Notes: generated from the letters alone by a model not told the origin. A stretch of 64,000 nt of DNA from JADJPO01 sp963828555 (GCA_963828555.1 CAWHEL010000001.1:62001-126000), one strand, 5' to 3'; counted from the first letter of the stretch, positions 36,797-48,461 are shown. Made by a program: numbers and translations.

Positions 36797-38013
36797 TGTT
36801 CGCCCCGGGGCGCGCTCCCGGCCAGGCGACCGCGCTTCTCGGTCGGCACGCACTGCGCCTGTGCGGTCCGGGGGTCGTGGTGGCGGTCGCCTACGTCGAC
36901 CCGGGCAACTTCGCGACGAACACCGAGGCCGGCGCGCAGCTCGGCACGCGGTTGCTCTGGGTGGTGGTGGCGGCCAGCGCCTCGGCGATGCTGGTTCAGT
37001 ACCTGGCCGCCAAGGTCGGGGCGGTGACCGGGCTGTCCCTGCCTGACCTGTGTCGGGGCCGCTACCCGAGGCCGGTCAACCGTTTCCTATGGGTCCAGGC
37101 GGAGATCGTCAGCATGGCCACGGATGTGGCTGAGGTGCTCGGCGCGGCTGTGGCCCTGCACCTCCTGTTCGGCCTGCCGCTGCCCGTCGGCGGGCTCCTG
37201 GCGGGTGCGTTCGGGATCGGCCTGCTCGCGCTACGCCCCGGGGGGCGGCGCCGGTTCGAAGCGTCGATAGCCGCTCTGCTCCTCGTGGTTCTGGCCTGCT
37301 ACGTCTACCAGTCGGTGGCTGTGGGGGCCTTCGCCGGCGCTGCCGCCGGGCTGCGGCCGGGCCTGGGCGGCTCCCAGGCCGCGCTGCTGGCCGCCGGGAT
37401 CGTCGGTGCAACGGTCATGCCGCATGCCGTCTACGTGCACTCGTCGCTGGCCGCGATCACCCGGACCCCGCTGAGGATCCTCCGCCTGGACATCGCGGCG
37501 TCGCTGTCCGCGGCGGCGTTCGTGAACGTCGCCATCCTCCTGGTCGCAGCGAAGGTGCTCAGCAACGGGCGGCTTCCCGACAACCAGGACACGCTCACCG
37601 GCGCGTTCGAGGGGCTCGCCCGGGTGGGGGCCGGGGTGGCCGTCGCCTTCGCCCTGGCCCTGCTGGTCGCGGGGCTTGCCGCGTCGGGGGTGGGAACCCT
37701 CGCCGGGGACATCGTCATGCAGGGGTTCGTCCGCAGACGAGTGCCCCTGCTGACCCGACGGCTGCTCACCCTCGGCCCGGCGATGCTCGTCCTCTGGTTG
37801 CCCGGCTCGACGACGCAGGCCCTGGTGATCAGCCAGGTTGTCCTGTCGTTCGGCGTCCCGTTCGCCGTGCTGCCCCTGATCCACCTGACGGCGAGCCGCA
37901 CACTGATGGGCGAGGCGGCGAACCGGCGGATCACGACGGTCAGCGCGCTGGTCGTCACGGCGCTGGTGTGCGCCCTCAATGCGACAGTGCTCGCCTCCCT
38001 GGTCGGGTACTGA
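36796..38013 (+). CDS. Nramp/MntH-family divalent metal transporter
   Basis: A 405-residue transporter with about 11 membrane segments. The metal-binding motifs of the family are present: DPGN in VAYVDPGNFATNTEAG (TM1) and MPHAVYVHSS (TM6). It is expected to import Mn(II) or Fe(II) with protons. The GTG start at 36796 overlaps the preceding stop, so it belongs to the chaperonin/prm unit by overlap. Iron supply to the di-iron hydroxylase is an attractive explanation. Its last 38 bp overlap the convergent PLP-enzyme gene. Confidence 0.88.
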   Translation: MFAPGRAPGQATALLGRHALRLCGPGVVVAVAYVDPGNFATNTEAGAQLGTRLLWVVVAASASAMLVQYLAAKVGAVTGLSLPDLCRGRYPRPVNRFLWVQAEIVSMATDVAEVLGAAVALHLLFGLPLPVGGLLAGAFGIGLLALRPGGRRRFEASIAALLLVVLACYVYQSVAVGAFAGAAAGLRPGLGGSQAALLAAGIVGATVMPHAVYVHSSLAAITRTPLRILRLDIAASLSAAAFVNVAILLVAAKVLSNGRLPDNQDTLTGAFEGLARVGAGVAVAFALALLVAGLAASGVGTLAGDIVMQGFVRRRVPLLTRRLLTLGPAMLVLWLPGSTTQALVISQVVLSFGVPFAVLPLIHLTASRTLMGEAANRRITTVSALVVTALVCALNATVLASLVGY

Positions 38014-39172
38014 CAGGGTCCAGCGCCTGGTCGAGGTCCGCGATCAGGTCCTCGACGTTCTCCAACCCTGCCGACAACCGCAGGACGGCGTCGCTCGGCC
38101 GCGCGTCCACGGCCACGGGACGATGGGTCAGCCCGGCCGGGTGCTGGATCAGGGTGTCCACCCCGCCGAGCGAGACCGCATGGGTGATCAGCCGGCACCG
38201 CTGCACCGTCGAGACCGCCGCCGCGTACCCGCCCGCCAGCGCGAAGGCCAGCAGCACCCCGGGGCCGCTCATCTGCGTGCCGACCAGACCCAGCGGGTCG
38301 CACTCCTTGAGTCCGGGGTACATCACCTGCGACACCGCCGGGTGATCGGCCAGCCAGTCCGCGATCGCAGCCGCCGTCTCCTGCTGCGCCCGGACCCGGA
38401 CCGGAAGCGTCTGCAACCCGCGGTGCAGCTGATAGGCGGCCAGGGGGTACAGCAGCCCACCGGTCAGTGCGCGGATGGACCGCAGCCGGGCCGCCCAGGC
38501 GTTGTTGCCGGCGACGACGCCGCCCATGGCGTCGCCGTGCCCGCCGAAGAACTTGGTGGCCGAGTGCAGCACCAGGCTCGCCCCGTGCCGGATCGGTTGC
38601 TGCAGAACGGGGGTGGCGAAGGTGTTGTCCACCAGCACCGGCACCTCGCCCGCCTGGGCCACGATCGCCGCGAGATCGACCAGGTCCACCGTCGGGTTGG
38701 CCGGTGTTTCGACCACCACCAGACCGGTGTCGGGGCGCAGCGCCTGCGCGACGCCGTCCGCGGTGGCCCAGGTGACCGAGGTGCCGAGCAGCCCGGAGCC
38801 GAGCACATGGTCGGTGCCCCCGTACAGCGGGCGGACGGCGACGACGTGCGGGGTGCCCGCGCTGACACAGGCCAGCAGCACGGCGCTCAGCGCAGCCATC
38901 CCGGTGGCGTAGGCCACGGCGGCGTCGCTGCCCTCGAGGGCGGCGACGGCGCTCTCGAAGCGGTCCACCGTGGGGTTCCACAACCGCTGGTAGACCAGCG
39001 AGTCCCCGGCACGCGGGCGCTGCCCCGACGCGAGGTGGTCATAGGCCGCGCCACCGGCGGCGACGGAGTCCAGCGGATAGGTGGTGGACAGGTCGATCGG
39101 GGGCACGTGGACGCCGAGGGCCGTGAGGTCCTCCCGGCCGGCGTGCACGGCAGTGGTGTCCGGAAGCGTCAT
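37976..39172 (-). CDS. Trans-sulfuration PLP enzyme (cystathionine gamma-synthase/lyase family)
   Basis: A 398-residue Cys/Met-metabolism PLP enzyme. Motifs: YQRLWNPTVDRFESAVAALEG, RPLYGGTDHVL, VVETPANPTVDLVD and the PLP lysine in LVLHSATKFFGGHGDAMGG (in parts: SATKFFGGH). The YGGT segment lacks the Cys of methionine gamma-lyase (YGCT), so a synthase or cystathionine lyase role is favoured. With metA at 49469 it could serve methionine synthesis, but it is divergent from an Lrp/AsnC regulator, which could equally point to catabolism. Confidence 0.85.
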   Translation of the reverse strand: MTLPDTTAVHAGREDLTALGVHVPPIDLSTTYPLDSVAAGGAAYDHLASGQRPRAGDSLVYQRLWNPTVDRFESAVAALEGSDAAVAYATGMAALSAVLLACVSAGTPHVVAVRPLYGGTDHVLGSGLLGTSVTWATADGVAQALRPDTGLVVVETPANPTVDLVDLAAIVAQAGEVPVLVDNTFATPVLQQPIRHGASLVLHSATKFFGGHGDAMGGVVAGNNAWAARLRSIRALTGGLLYPLAAYQLHRGLQTLPVRVRAQQETAAAIADWLADHPAVSQVMYPGLKECDPLGLVGTQMSGPGVLLAFALAGGYAAAVSTVQRCRLITHAVSLGGVDTLIQHPAGLTHRPVAVDARPSDAVLRLSAGLENVEDLIADLDQALDPVSTRPGRRALSH

Positions 39173-39210
39173 ACCGGTGAGGGTGAGGTTCCTGCGTCCT
39201 TTCGGCAAGA

Positions 39211-39231
39211 GTTCCGCGTTTCCTGCGGAAC
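39211..39231. promoter_or_regulatory. GTTCCGC/GCGGAAC palindrome between PLP enzyme and Lrp gene
   Basis: Perfect 7-bp arms (39211-39217, 39225-39231) around a 7-nt spacer, centred in the 110-bp divergent region. The dyad suits binding by the divergently encoded Lrp/AsnC-type regulator. Confidence 0.5.
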
Positions 39232-39282
39232 GGAGGCCCAATCACACCGAAGACGCTGACCAAGCTGCTCTACGCTGCGGAT

Positions 39283-39816
39283 ATGCCGAAGGAAGCTCGA
39301 CCACTGCCACGGGGACCGGCCCCGCGGGTGCCGCCGATGCTGGACGACGTCGACGCGGCGATCGTGGCAGCCCTGGTCGCCGACGGCAGGATGTCCAATG
39401 TCGCTCTGGCGCAACGGGTCGGCATCGCCGAGTCGACCTGTGTCGGGCGGCTTCGCTCGCTGCGCAGCCGTGGCGTGATCCGGGGCTTCTCTGCGGAGGT
39501 GGACCTGGCACGGCTCGGTCTGGGCGTGCAGGCCATGGTCGCGATCCGGTTCTCCGGCCACCTGCGGGAGGACGTCGAGGCATTCGCCACCGAGGTGGCC
39601 CGACTCCCCGGGGTGATCGCCACCTACAACATCAGCGGGGCCAACGACTTCCTGGTGCACGTCGCCGCCCGCAGCCCGGACGCCCTGCGCGACTTCGTGC
39701 TCGACAACCTCACCGGGCGACACGGCGTGGTGCACGCCGAGACCAGTCTGATCTTCCAGATCAACCGCGGCAGCAACGTCGTCCCGCGTGCGACGGCCCC
39801 CACCGGCGAGTGGTGA
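39283..39816 (+). CDS. Lrp/AsnC-family transcriptional regulator
   Basis: A 177-residue regulator: an N-terminal helix-turn-helix (LDDVDAAIVAALVADGRMSNVALAQRVGIAESTCVGRLRSL, visible as VALAQRVGIAESTC) and a C-terminal RAM ligand-binding domain (GLGVQAMVAIRF, VIATYNISGANDFLVHVA). Such proteins form octamers and respond to amino acids. Being divergent from the PLP enzyme gene with a dyad between them suggests local control in response to methionine, cysteine or a related compound. Confidence 0.92.
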   Translation: MPKEARPLPRGPAPRVPPMLDDVDAAIVAALVADGRMSNVALAQRVGIAESTCVGRLRSLRSRGVIRGFSAEVDLARLGLGVQAMVAIRFSGHLREDVEAFATEVARLPGVIATYNISGANDFLVHVAARSPDALRDFVLDNLTGRHGVVHAETSLIFQINRGSNVVPRATAPTGEW

Positions 39817-39916
39817 GTTCTCGGCGCGGCGCACGGCGGGTCGCCCCGAGACCTCACCACTCCTCGACTGATCGCCCGCAGTGGCACCGCAGGCACGGAC
39901 GACGTACCGTGAACGG

Positions 39917-40237
39917 GTGAGCTCGAACGGGGACGACGCGCGGCGCCTGCAGGGCGCCCGGTCGGCTGCCCTGATCCTCGCGTCCCTCGTCGGCTGGCTC
40001 ACTCTCCTGCCCCTGCAGACGGGCGCCTCCGCCGGGTTCTCGGCGATCGTGCTGTCGGTGATCGTGGCCGTGGCAGGCGCTGCGTTGGCAGCCGGGGTGG
40101 TCCTGGGTCTCGGCGCGCCGGCTGCGGCACTGGTCACCATTCGACGAGGCACCCCGGCGAGGTCGGCTCCACGCGCCTGCGACCCCGACCGGCCCGGTCC
40201 TGTGCGGCCACGGGCACCCGGGTGCGGCCGGGCCTGA
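39917..40237 (+). CDS. Small membrane protein upstream of yidC paralogue
   Basis: A 106-residue protein with three hydrophobic segments (SAALILASLVGWLTLLPL, FSAIVLSVIVAVAGAALAAG, VVLGLGAPAAALVTI) and a basic, proline-rich tail. GTG at 39917 is preferred because membrane-protein homologues of this size start with a short polar leader; ribosome-binding signals are weak. It reads toward the YidC-like gene 91 nt downstream. I do not recognise the family. Confidence 0.6.
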   Translation: MSSNGDDARRLQGARSAALILASLVGWLTLLPLQTGASAGFSAIVLSVIVAVAGAALAAGVVLGLGAPAAALVTIRRGTPARSAPRACDPDRPGPVRPRAPGCGRA

Positions 40238-40328
40238 CCTCGGCCGGAACCCTCTCCGCAGCACGTCATCTCCTGGCTGGAGTCGGGCATCGCCCGTCCC
40301 TCGTCCCTGCACATCGCCAGGAGCCCTC

Positions 40329-41162
40329 ATGCCGTCGTGGTTGTCATACCTGTTGCTCCCGTTCACCTACTCCGTCTCCGCCGTCCTGGCCGGGGCTCAC
40401 CGGCTGGTGACCTCGGCCGGTCTCGACCCGGCCTCGGGCTTGGCCTGGGCCGCGGCGATCGCCCTTCTCGTGCTCACCGTGAGACTGATCCTGGTACCCC
40501 TGGTGGTGCATCAGGTCCGCCTCAGCCGGGCGGGCGCACGGGCCTTTCCCGCGCAGGCCGAGATCCGGCGACGGTACGCCGGCCGCACCGACCCGGAGAG
40601 CCGGCGCCGTCACGTCGCCGAACTGCGTGCGGTCAACGCCGAGCACGGGGTGGGCGCCCTCGGCTGCCTGCCCCTGCTGCTGCAGATCCCGGTGATGTTC
40701 GCCCTGTTCCGGGTGCTGATGGATGTCTCGGCCGGGGTGGGCACCACAGCGATGAGCGCCGCAGTGGTGGCCTCGGCCCGCGGCGCCGAGGTGTTCGGGG
40801 CCGGCCTCTGGGAGGGCCTGGGCCAGGCCGGCGGTCCTGCTGCCTCGTCCGTCGTCGTGGCAATGATCACCGTGACAGGCGCGGTCACCTATGCCGGCAA
40901 CCGGTTCCTGACCCAGGCCAACCTGCCCGCGCACTCCTTCGAGGGGCCGATCGGACAGGTTCAGCGCCTGATGCCCGCCCTCAGCGCCGCCGGGATCGCC
41001 GTCTCGGGTGCCGTACTGCCGCTCGGCGTCGTCCTGTACTGGCTGGTCGGCGCGCTCTGGACGGCGGCCCAGCAGGCCGTCGTGAACCGCTGGGCCCCCA
41101 CTCCCGGCTCGCGGGCCGATGCCGCCCGACAGGAGCGGCGGCCGCTGCACGGGAGGGGCTGA
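40329..41162 (+). CDS. YidC/Oxa1-family membrane protein insertase
   Basis: A 277-residue insertase with five membrane segments. The conserved Arg of the hydrophilic groove lies in LTVRLILVPLVVHQ, and the family segment LGCLPLLLQIPVMFALFRVL is clear. It inserts small membrane proteins into the bilayer. It is not next to rnpA/rpmH, where the housekeeping copy normally sits, so it is probably a second, specialised copy. The C-terminal tail is basic (RQERRPLHGRG), fitting ribosome contact. Confidence 0.9.
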   Translation: MPSWLSYLLLPFTYSVSAVLAGAHRLVTSAGLDPASGLAWAAAIALLVLTVRLILVPLVVHQVRLSRAGARAFPAQAEIRRRYAGRTDPESRRRHVAELRAVNAEHGVGALGCLPLLLQIPVMFALFRVLMDVSAGVGTTAMSAAVVASARGAEVFGAGLWEGLGQAGGPAASSVVVAMITVTGAVTYAGNRFLTQANLPAHSFEGPIGQVQRLMPALSAAGIAVSGAVLPLGVVLYWLVGALWTAAQQAVVNRWAPTPGSRADAARQERRPLHGRG

Positions 41163-41305
41163 GCCCGCGGGAACGAGGGTGGCCACACCACCGAGGGAGC
41201 GGTCCCCCGTTCGGCCGATCTGGCGTGCTGATCCACGGTCCGAGGCCTGCGGCGCGCCAGAATGGGGTCTCCGGCCGGGGTTTTGCGATGGGCGAGGGAT
41301 TGAGG

Positions 41306-42604
41306 ATGGGCGTGCGATTCAACCCGCCTCCAGGGTGGCCACAACCGCCGGAGGGTTGGCGGCCCACACCCACCTGGGTGCCCGACCCGAGCTGGCCGGC
41401 CCCGCCTGCGGGCTGGGAGTTCTGGGTCGGCGTGAGCCCTGAGCCGTTCGAGTCGATCACGTCCACGGTGAACGGCACCTCGGCGGCGACCGCCACGGCC
41501 CTGGCCACCGCCCCTGCCCGGATCGCCACTGCGACCACGACGACGACGGTCCTGCCGCAGACCATGGTCGAGGCTCTGGCAGCCGATCCCGCCTTCCCGA
41601 CCGTGGCCGGCGGCCCCTCCGTGACCGGCGCCCCGGTCGTGACCCGCCCCGAGCCCGAGGACCTTCCCTACCCGCACGAGGCACCCCGGCCGCGATGGCT
41701 GGTCGGGGCGGGTGCCGCGGCCGTGCTGGGCGCAGGCATTCTGCTGGTCACCTTCGTCATGCGCGATCAGCAGCAGACCGCCCCGGTCGGATCGTCCTCG
41801 GCGACCCTGCCGAGCGTGCGAGTCGTGTCCACCCCGAGCGCGAGCCCGAGCCCGCAGCTCACCTCGGTCAACGAGCCGGCCACCTCCTCAGCGGCCTCCG
41901 GCACGGCCCTCGAGGCGCTGGAGAACCTGCCCCTGCGTACCTCCGGCCCCGCCACCGCGTACAGCCGTGCCGGCTTCGGCGAGGGCTGGACGGACGTCGA
42001 CGGCAACGGCTGTGACACCGGCAACGACGTGCTGCGTCGCGACCTCACCGCAGTGACGCTCAAGCGCGGTTCCCGCAGCTGCATCGTGGCCTCAGGCCGA
42101 CTGCTGGACAAGTACGCCGCGCGCACCGCCGTATTCCGCCCCGAAACCCGTTCGGTGGCCATCGATTTCGTTGTTCCGCTGGCGGATGCCTGGGCCGGTG
42201 GCGCCTCCACCTGGACGGCGGAGCAGCGCACCGCGTTCGTCAACGACCCGGCGAACCTGAGTGCGGTGCAGACCGCCACCACCGCGAAGAAGCGCTCCCG
42301 CGACGCCTCCGGCTGGTTGCCGTCGTCGGTGGCCTACCGATGCCTCTACGCGGCCCGCCAGATCGGTGTCAAGACCACGTACCAGCTCAGCGTCTCCGCC
42401 GCCGAGCGCTCGACCCTGCGCAAGGTCCTGGCCGGCTGCCCGGACCAGCCCCTGCCCGCCGGCGCCCGGAGCCTGCCGACGAGCCGCTCTGCGTCGGTTC
42501 AGCCGTCCGTGGAGCAACCGGCGGCGGATCAGCCGGCAGCGGAACCCTCGAACAGGCCCCTGGTCGGGTCGGCACCCAGCAGCACGGCGGCGTCCACCGG
42601 GTAG
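41306..42604 (+). CDS. Membrane-anchored protein with degenerate HNH (DUF1524-like) domain
   Basis: A 432-residue protein. The N-terminus has tryptophan/proline repeats (NPPPGWPQPPEGWRPTPTW, PDPSWPAPPAGWEFW) common in actinobacterial surface proteins; then a Thr/Ala linker, one membrane segment (WLVGAGAAAVLGAGILLVTFVM), a Ser/Pro linker and a C-terminal DUF1524/HNH-like domain (GWTDVDGNGCDTGNDVLRRDL, IDFVVPLADAW, NDPANLSAV, YRCLYAARQIGVKTTY). The usual IDHVV catalytic His is replaced by Phe (IDFVV), so nuclease activity is doubtful. ATG at 41306 follows GAGGGA by 6 nt; ATG 41288 is also in frame. Confidence 0.8.
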   Translation: MGVRFNPPPGWPQPPEGWRPTPTWVPDPSWPAPPAGWEFWVGVSPEPFESITSTVNGTSAATATALATAPARIATATTTTTVLPQTMVEALAADPAFPTVAGGPSVTGAPVVTRPEPEDLPYPHEAPRPRWLVGAGAAAVLGAGILLVTFVMRDQQQTAPVGSSSATLPSVRVVSTPSASPSPQLTSVNEPATSSAASGTALEALENLPLRTSGPATAYSRAGFGEGWTDVDGNGCDTGNDVLRRDLTAVTLKRGSRSCIVASGRLLDKYAARTAVFRPETRSVAIDFVVPLADAWAGGASTWTAEQRTAFVNDPANLSAVQTATTAKKRSRDASGWLPSSVAYRCLYAARQIGVKTTYQLSVSAAERSTLRKVLAGCPDQPLPAGARSLPTSRSASVQPSVEQPAADQPAAEPSNRPLVGSAPSSTAASTG

Positions 42605-42625
42605 CCAGGGTACGGGCGGGGCAGG

Positions 42626-43099
42626 TCAGCCCCCGCCGAGGAGCTGTTCGAGGGCGACCACGAACGCGTTCGGGTCGGGCTCCGGGCCGGTGCCCCAGTT
42701 CCGGTGCACCTCGCCCTCCCACTCACCGATCATCGTCTCCACCTCGTCGTCCGCCGTGCCGGCGAACTCCAGCGTGAGGTAGCGCGCCGGCTCGCCGTCC
42801 ACCCCCGGCACGGCCGCCGCCAGCAGGGCCTCGGGCATGAACTGCACCGGTGGGAAGCGGACCAGCAGCGCACGGCCCCCGGCGAGGTCCACCGGCCAGA
42901 CGGACAACCCCTCCGGGTCCAGCCGCTCCCCTTCAGGGAACGCCTCCCCGAGCGCCTCCCAGGCCCCCAGCAGGGCCGGCTCCAGCACCCCATGCTCAGC
43001 CATCTCCAACAGATCGAACCGGCCCGAGCGCACCAGGTCGGGCAGGGTGCGGTGGGCGAACTCGTAGTGGTGGCGGCGGGCGGACGACTCGGGGGTCAT
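42626..43099 (-). CDS. Hypothetical protein
   Basis: A 157-residue soluble acidic protein (RRHHYEFAHRTLPDLVRSG at the start, DPNAFVVALEQLLGGG at the end) with no recognised motif. It contains an FPPVQFMPEALLAA segment and looks like a small alpha/beta protein with a stress or suppressor-like fold, but this is a guess. It is divergent from the helicase gene with a 96-bp gap that carries the helicase ribosome-binding site. Confidence 0.65.
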   Translation of the reverse strand: MTPESSARRHHYEFAHRTLPDLVRSGRFDLLEMAEHGVLEPALLGAWEALGEAFPEGERLDPEGLSVWPVDLAGGRALLVRFPPVQFMPEALLAAAVPGVDGEPARYLTLEFAGTADDEVETMIGEWEGEVHRNWGTGPEPDPNAFVVALEQLLGGG

Positions 43100-43195
43100 C
43101 CGGTCATCATCACCGACCCCGGGGCGGCGGTCGAACCCGCACCGTTCTATCCTTCCCGGGCAGGAACAGCCTGGACACGGTCAGGAGGATCGGGA

Positions 43196-46268
<3,073 letters not shown>

Positions 46269-46272
<4 letters not shown>

Positions 46273-47191
46273 GTCCCTTCGACCGGCGCTCGCGGGGTTA
46301 CTTCCCGCCCTCGCGTCCGCTCGCCGTGGAGGGCGGGATCAAGGCGCAGAGCACCCGCGGCGCGATCGGGGCGTCCTGGTGGTCGCGACGCTTCATCGAC
46401 GTCCTGGAAGGGCTGGCGGTGGGCGGGCGACTGGCCCGCGGGCGCACCTACGCCCGGCAGGGACAGGTGCTCTCGCTCGACCTGTCGGCCGGCACCGTGC
46501 GGCGCCACGGTGCAGGGGTCACGCCCGACGCCGTACCGGGTGCGGCATCGCGGTCGAACCGTTCACCGAGCTGATCTGGACGAAGATCGAGATCGCCCTG
46601 GCCGAGCAGGCGATCTACAGCGCCCACCTGCTCGCCGGCGACATGCCGCTCCGACATCGAGGACGTCTTCGCCGCAGCGGGGGCGCCGCTGTTCCCGGCC
46701 CGGCCCGGTGACCTGACCATGGACTGCACCTGCCCCGACTGGGAGGTGCCCTGCAAACACCTGGCTGCCACGCTCTACCTGCTCGGCGGAGACGCTTCGA
46801 CACCGACCCGTTCCTGATCCTGGCCTGGCGCGGGCGGGACCGGGAGCGACTGTTGGCCCGGTTGCGCGAGCTGCGCGGCACCGACCCCGTGACTGCTGCC
46901 CCGCCCGGGGGGACCCCCACCCCTGACGGGTCGGACGGCGCAACGTCTCCGACCGTGTTGGGCGCGGCCATCGCCCTGGCCGATCTCGCCGAACCCACCG
47001 GGCCTTCGGAGCCGCGCCGGTTCTGGCTCTCCCCGGTCCCACTGCCCGTCCGGCCGGCAGCGGTGAAGGTGCCGGCCGACCTCTTGCTGCGCCAGCTGCC
47101 GACGCCGTCCGCGACCCTCGGTGGCCCGGTGCTGATCGAGCGCCTGCGCCCCGCCTACGAAGCGTTCGCCGACAAGGAGGACGCGCCGTAG
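46269..47191 (+). pseudogene. SWIM zinc-finger protein, disrupted by four frame changes
   Basis: The usual partner of the SNF2 helicase in actinobacteria. The start GTG at 46269 overlaps the helicase stop. The reading needs corrections near 46503 (extra base), 46547 (extra C in the GCGGCATCG context), 46650 (extra base) and 46796 (missing T). Bridged, it reads WWSRRFIDVLE, QGSRPTPYRVR, AVEPFTELIWTKIE, the SWIM motif CTCPDWEVPCKHLAA (zinc ligands C-x-C and C-x-H) and FLILAWRGRDRERLL. SWIM proteins assist DNA repair or chromatin remodelling; the role with this helicase is unknown. Confidence 0.78.
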
Positions 47192-47282
47192 CCGCCGACA
47201 GATCGGGCGGGAATCGTGCACCCTTGGGGGCCGGTTCCCCGGGACGGTCACCAGGAGCGCGCCGGGGGGTGATACTGCAGGT

Positions 47283-47567
47283 ATGGCCCAACGACTTGTC
47301 TTGTCCGATGGAACCGAGCTGGTCGCGATCCGTGGCACCCACAGCCATCGCGAGATCGGGCGCTACCTGCTCGCGGGGGCTCATCTGGTGCTCCGCGACA
47401 GCGGTAACGACACCGTGGTCGACGCCAAGGCCTGGTGGGAGGCCAACAGCGGTCAGGTGACCACTCACGACCACCGCCACCAGGACGTGCCCGGGCTGAG
47501 CTACATGCCGCAGCTGATGAAGGACGTCACCGGCGGACACGTCGTGCTGATGACCAGCTGCGCCTGA
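47283..47567 (+). CDS. Small hypothetical protein
   Basis: A 94-residue soluble protein starting MAQRLVLSDGTELVAIRGTHSH and ending DVTGGHVVLMTSCA. It contains several His (THSHREIG, THDHRHQDV) and a single Cys next to the C-terminus, which may bind metal, but no named domain is recognised. The upstream 91 nt show no clear promoter; CAGGT just before the ATG is a weak ribosome-binding site. It converges with the LysR gene, leaving 12 nt between the two stop codons. Confidence 0.6.
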   Translation: MAQRLVLSDGTELVAIRGTHSHREIGRYLLAGAHLVLRDSGNDTVVDAKAWWEANSGQVTTHDHRHQDVPGLSYMPQLMKDVTGGHVVLMTSCA

Positions 47568-47579
47568 CCCCGCGCGACA

Positions 47580-48461
47580 TCACGGCACTGCCCGATCGCC
47601 GGCTGCCCCATCGGTGACCGCCGCGACGAGCGCGGCGTTGGCCGGCCAACCTTCCCTGCCCGGCCGGGTGCAGGCGTACCCCCGGCGCAGGCCGGCAGCA
47701 CCCTCGAGATCGCGGTAGCGCACGCCGTCCGCCCGCGGCCCGTCGGCGGAGATGAGCGCGACCCCCAGCCCGGCGGCCACCACCTGGACGACGAGGTGCA
47801 GGCTGTCGATGCGGTGCGCCACGTGCGGCACGACGCCGAACCGGGCACCGACCCGGCGGATCAGCTCGTCGTCGTCCGGCCCCCTGGAGTTGGTGATCCA
47901 GCCGGTCCGTGGGTCGGCCAGCAGGTCGGCCAGCCCGCGGCCCTCGTCGGCCGGGACGACGAGGGCCATGTCGACGTCCCCGAACCGGACGCCGGTGAAC
48001 GCCCTGGGTACCAGGCTGAAGTCGTAGACGAGCCCGACGTCGACGGCGTCCTCGGCGAGCAGGTCGACCACCTCGTCGGGCTCACGCTCCTGCACCGTCA
48101 CCGTCAGGTCCGGGTGCCGGTCGCGCAGCCGGGTGACCGCCGGCACGACATCGCGCACCAGGGCCGATGCGTAGCCGGCCAGCCGAACCTCGCCCACCGG
48201 CGGTCCCCCGGGCCGGAGGTCGCCATAGGCGGCGTCGATGGTGGCGAGGACCGTCCGGGCATGAGGCAGCAGAGCCCGGCCCGCGGGGGTGAGGGCCAGC
48301 CGCCTGCCCGCGGGCTCGACCAGCGGCGTCCCGACGGCACGTTCCAGCGAGCCCAGCTGTTGCGAGACGGCAGACGTGCTGTAGCGCGTGACGTCGGCGA
48401 CCGCTCGCAAGGTCCCGAGGTCGGCCAATTCGACGAGCACGCGCAGTCCGCGGTGGTCCAC
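47580..48461 (-). CDS. LysR-family transcriptional regulator
   Basis: A 293-residue regulator with an N-terminal winged helix (LADLGTLRAVADVTRYSTSAVSQQLGSLERAVGTPL in parts: STSAVSQQLGSLE) and a C-terminal effector domain (GEVRLAGYASA, GLGVALISADG). GTG at 48461 is chosen as it puts the helix-turn-helix at the usual distance from the N-terminus. It is divergent from the RhtA-like exporter, with a perfect dyad between, which suggests that it regulates the exporter, in the manner of amino-acid export pairs. Confidence 0.9.
   Translation of the reverse strand: MDHRGLRVLVELADLGTLRAVADVTRYSTSAVSQQLGSLERAVGTPLVEPAGRRLALTPAGRALLPHARTVLATIDAAYGDLRPGGPPVGEVRLAGYASALVRDVVPAVTRLRDRHPDLTVTVQEREPDEVVDLLAEDAVDVGLVYDFSLVPRAFTGVRFGDVDMALVVPADEGRGLADLLADPRTGWITNSRGPDDDELIRRVGARFGVVPHVAHRIDSLHLVVQVVAAGLGVALISADGPRADGVRYRDLEGAAGLRRGYACTRPGREGWPANAALVAAVTDGAAGDRAVP

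Noticed and set aside
37976..39172. Methionine gamma-lyase (MdeA) assignment for the PLP enzyme
   Set aside because: The diagnostic Cys of the YGCT motif is absent (YGGT), so only the family level is supported.
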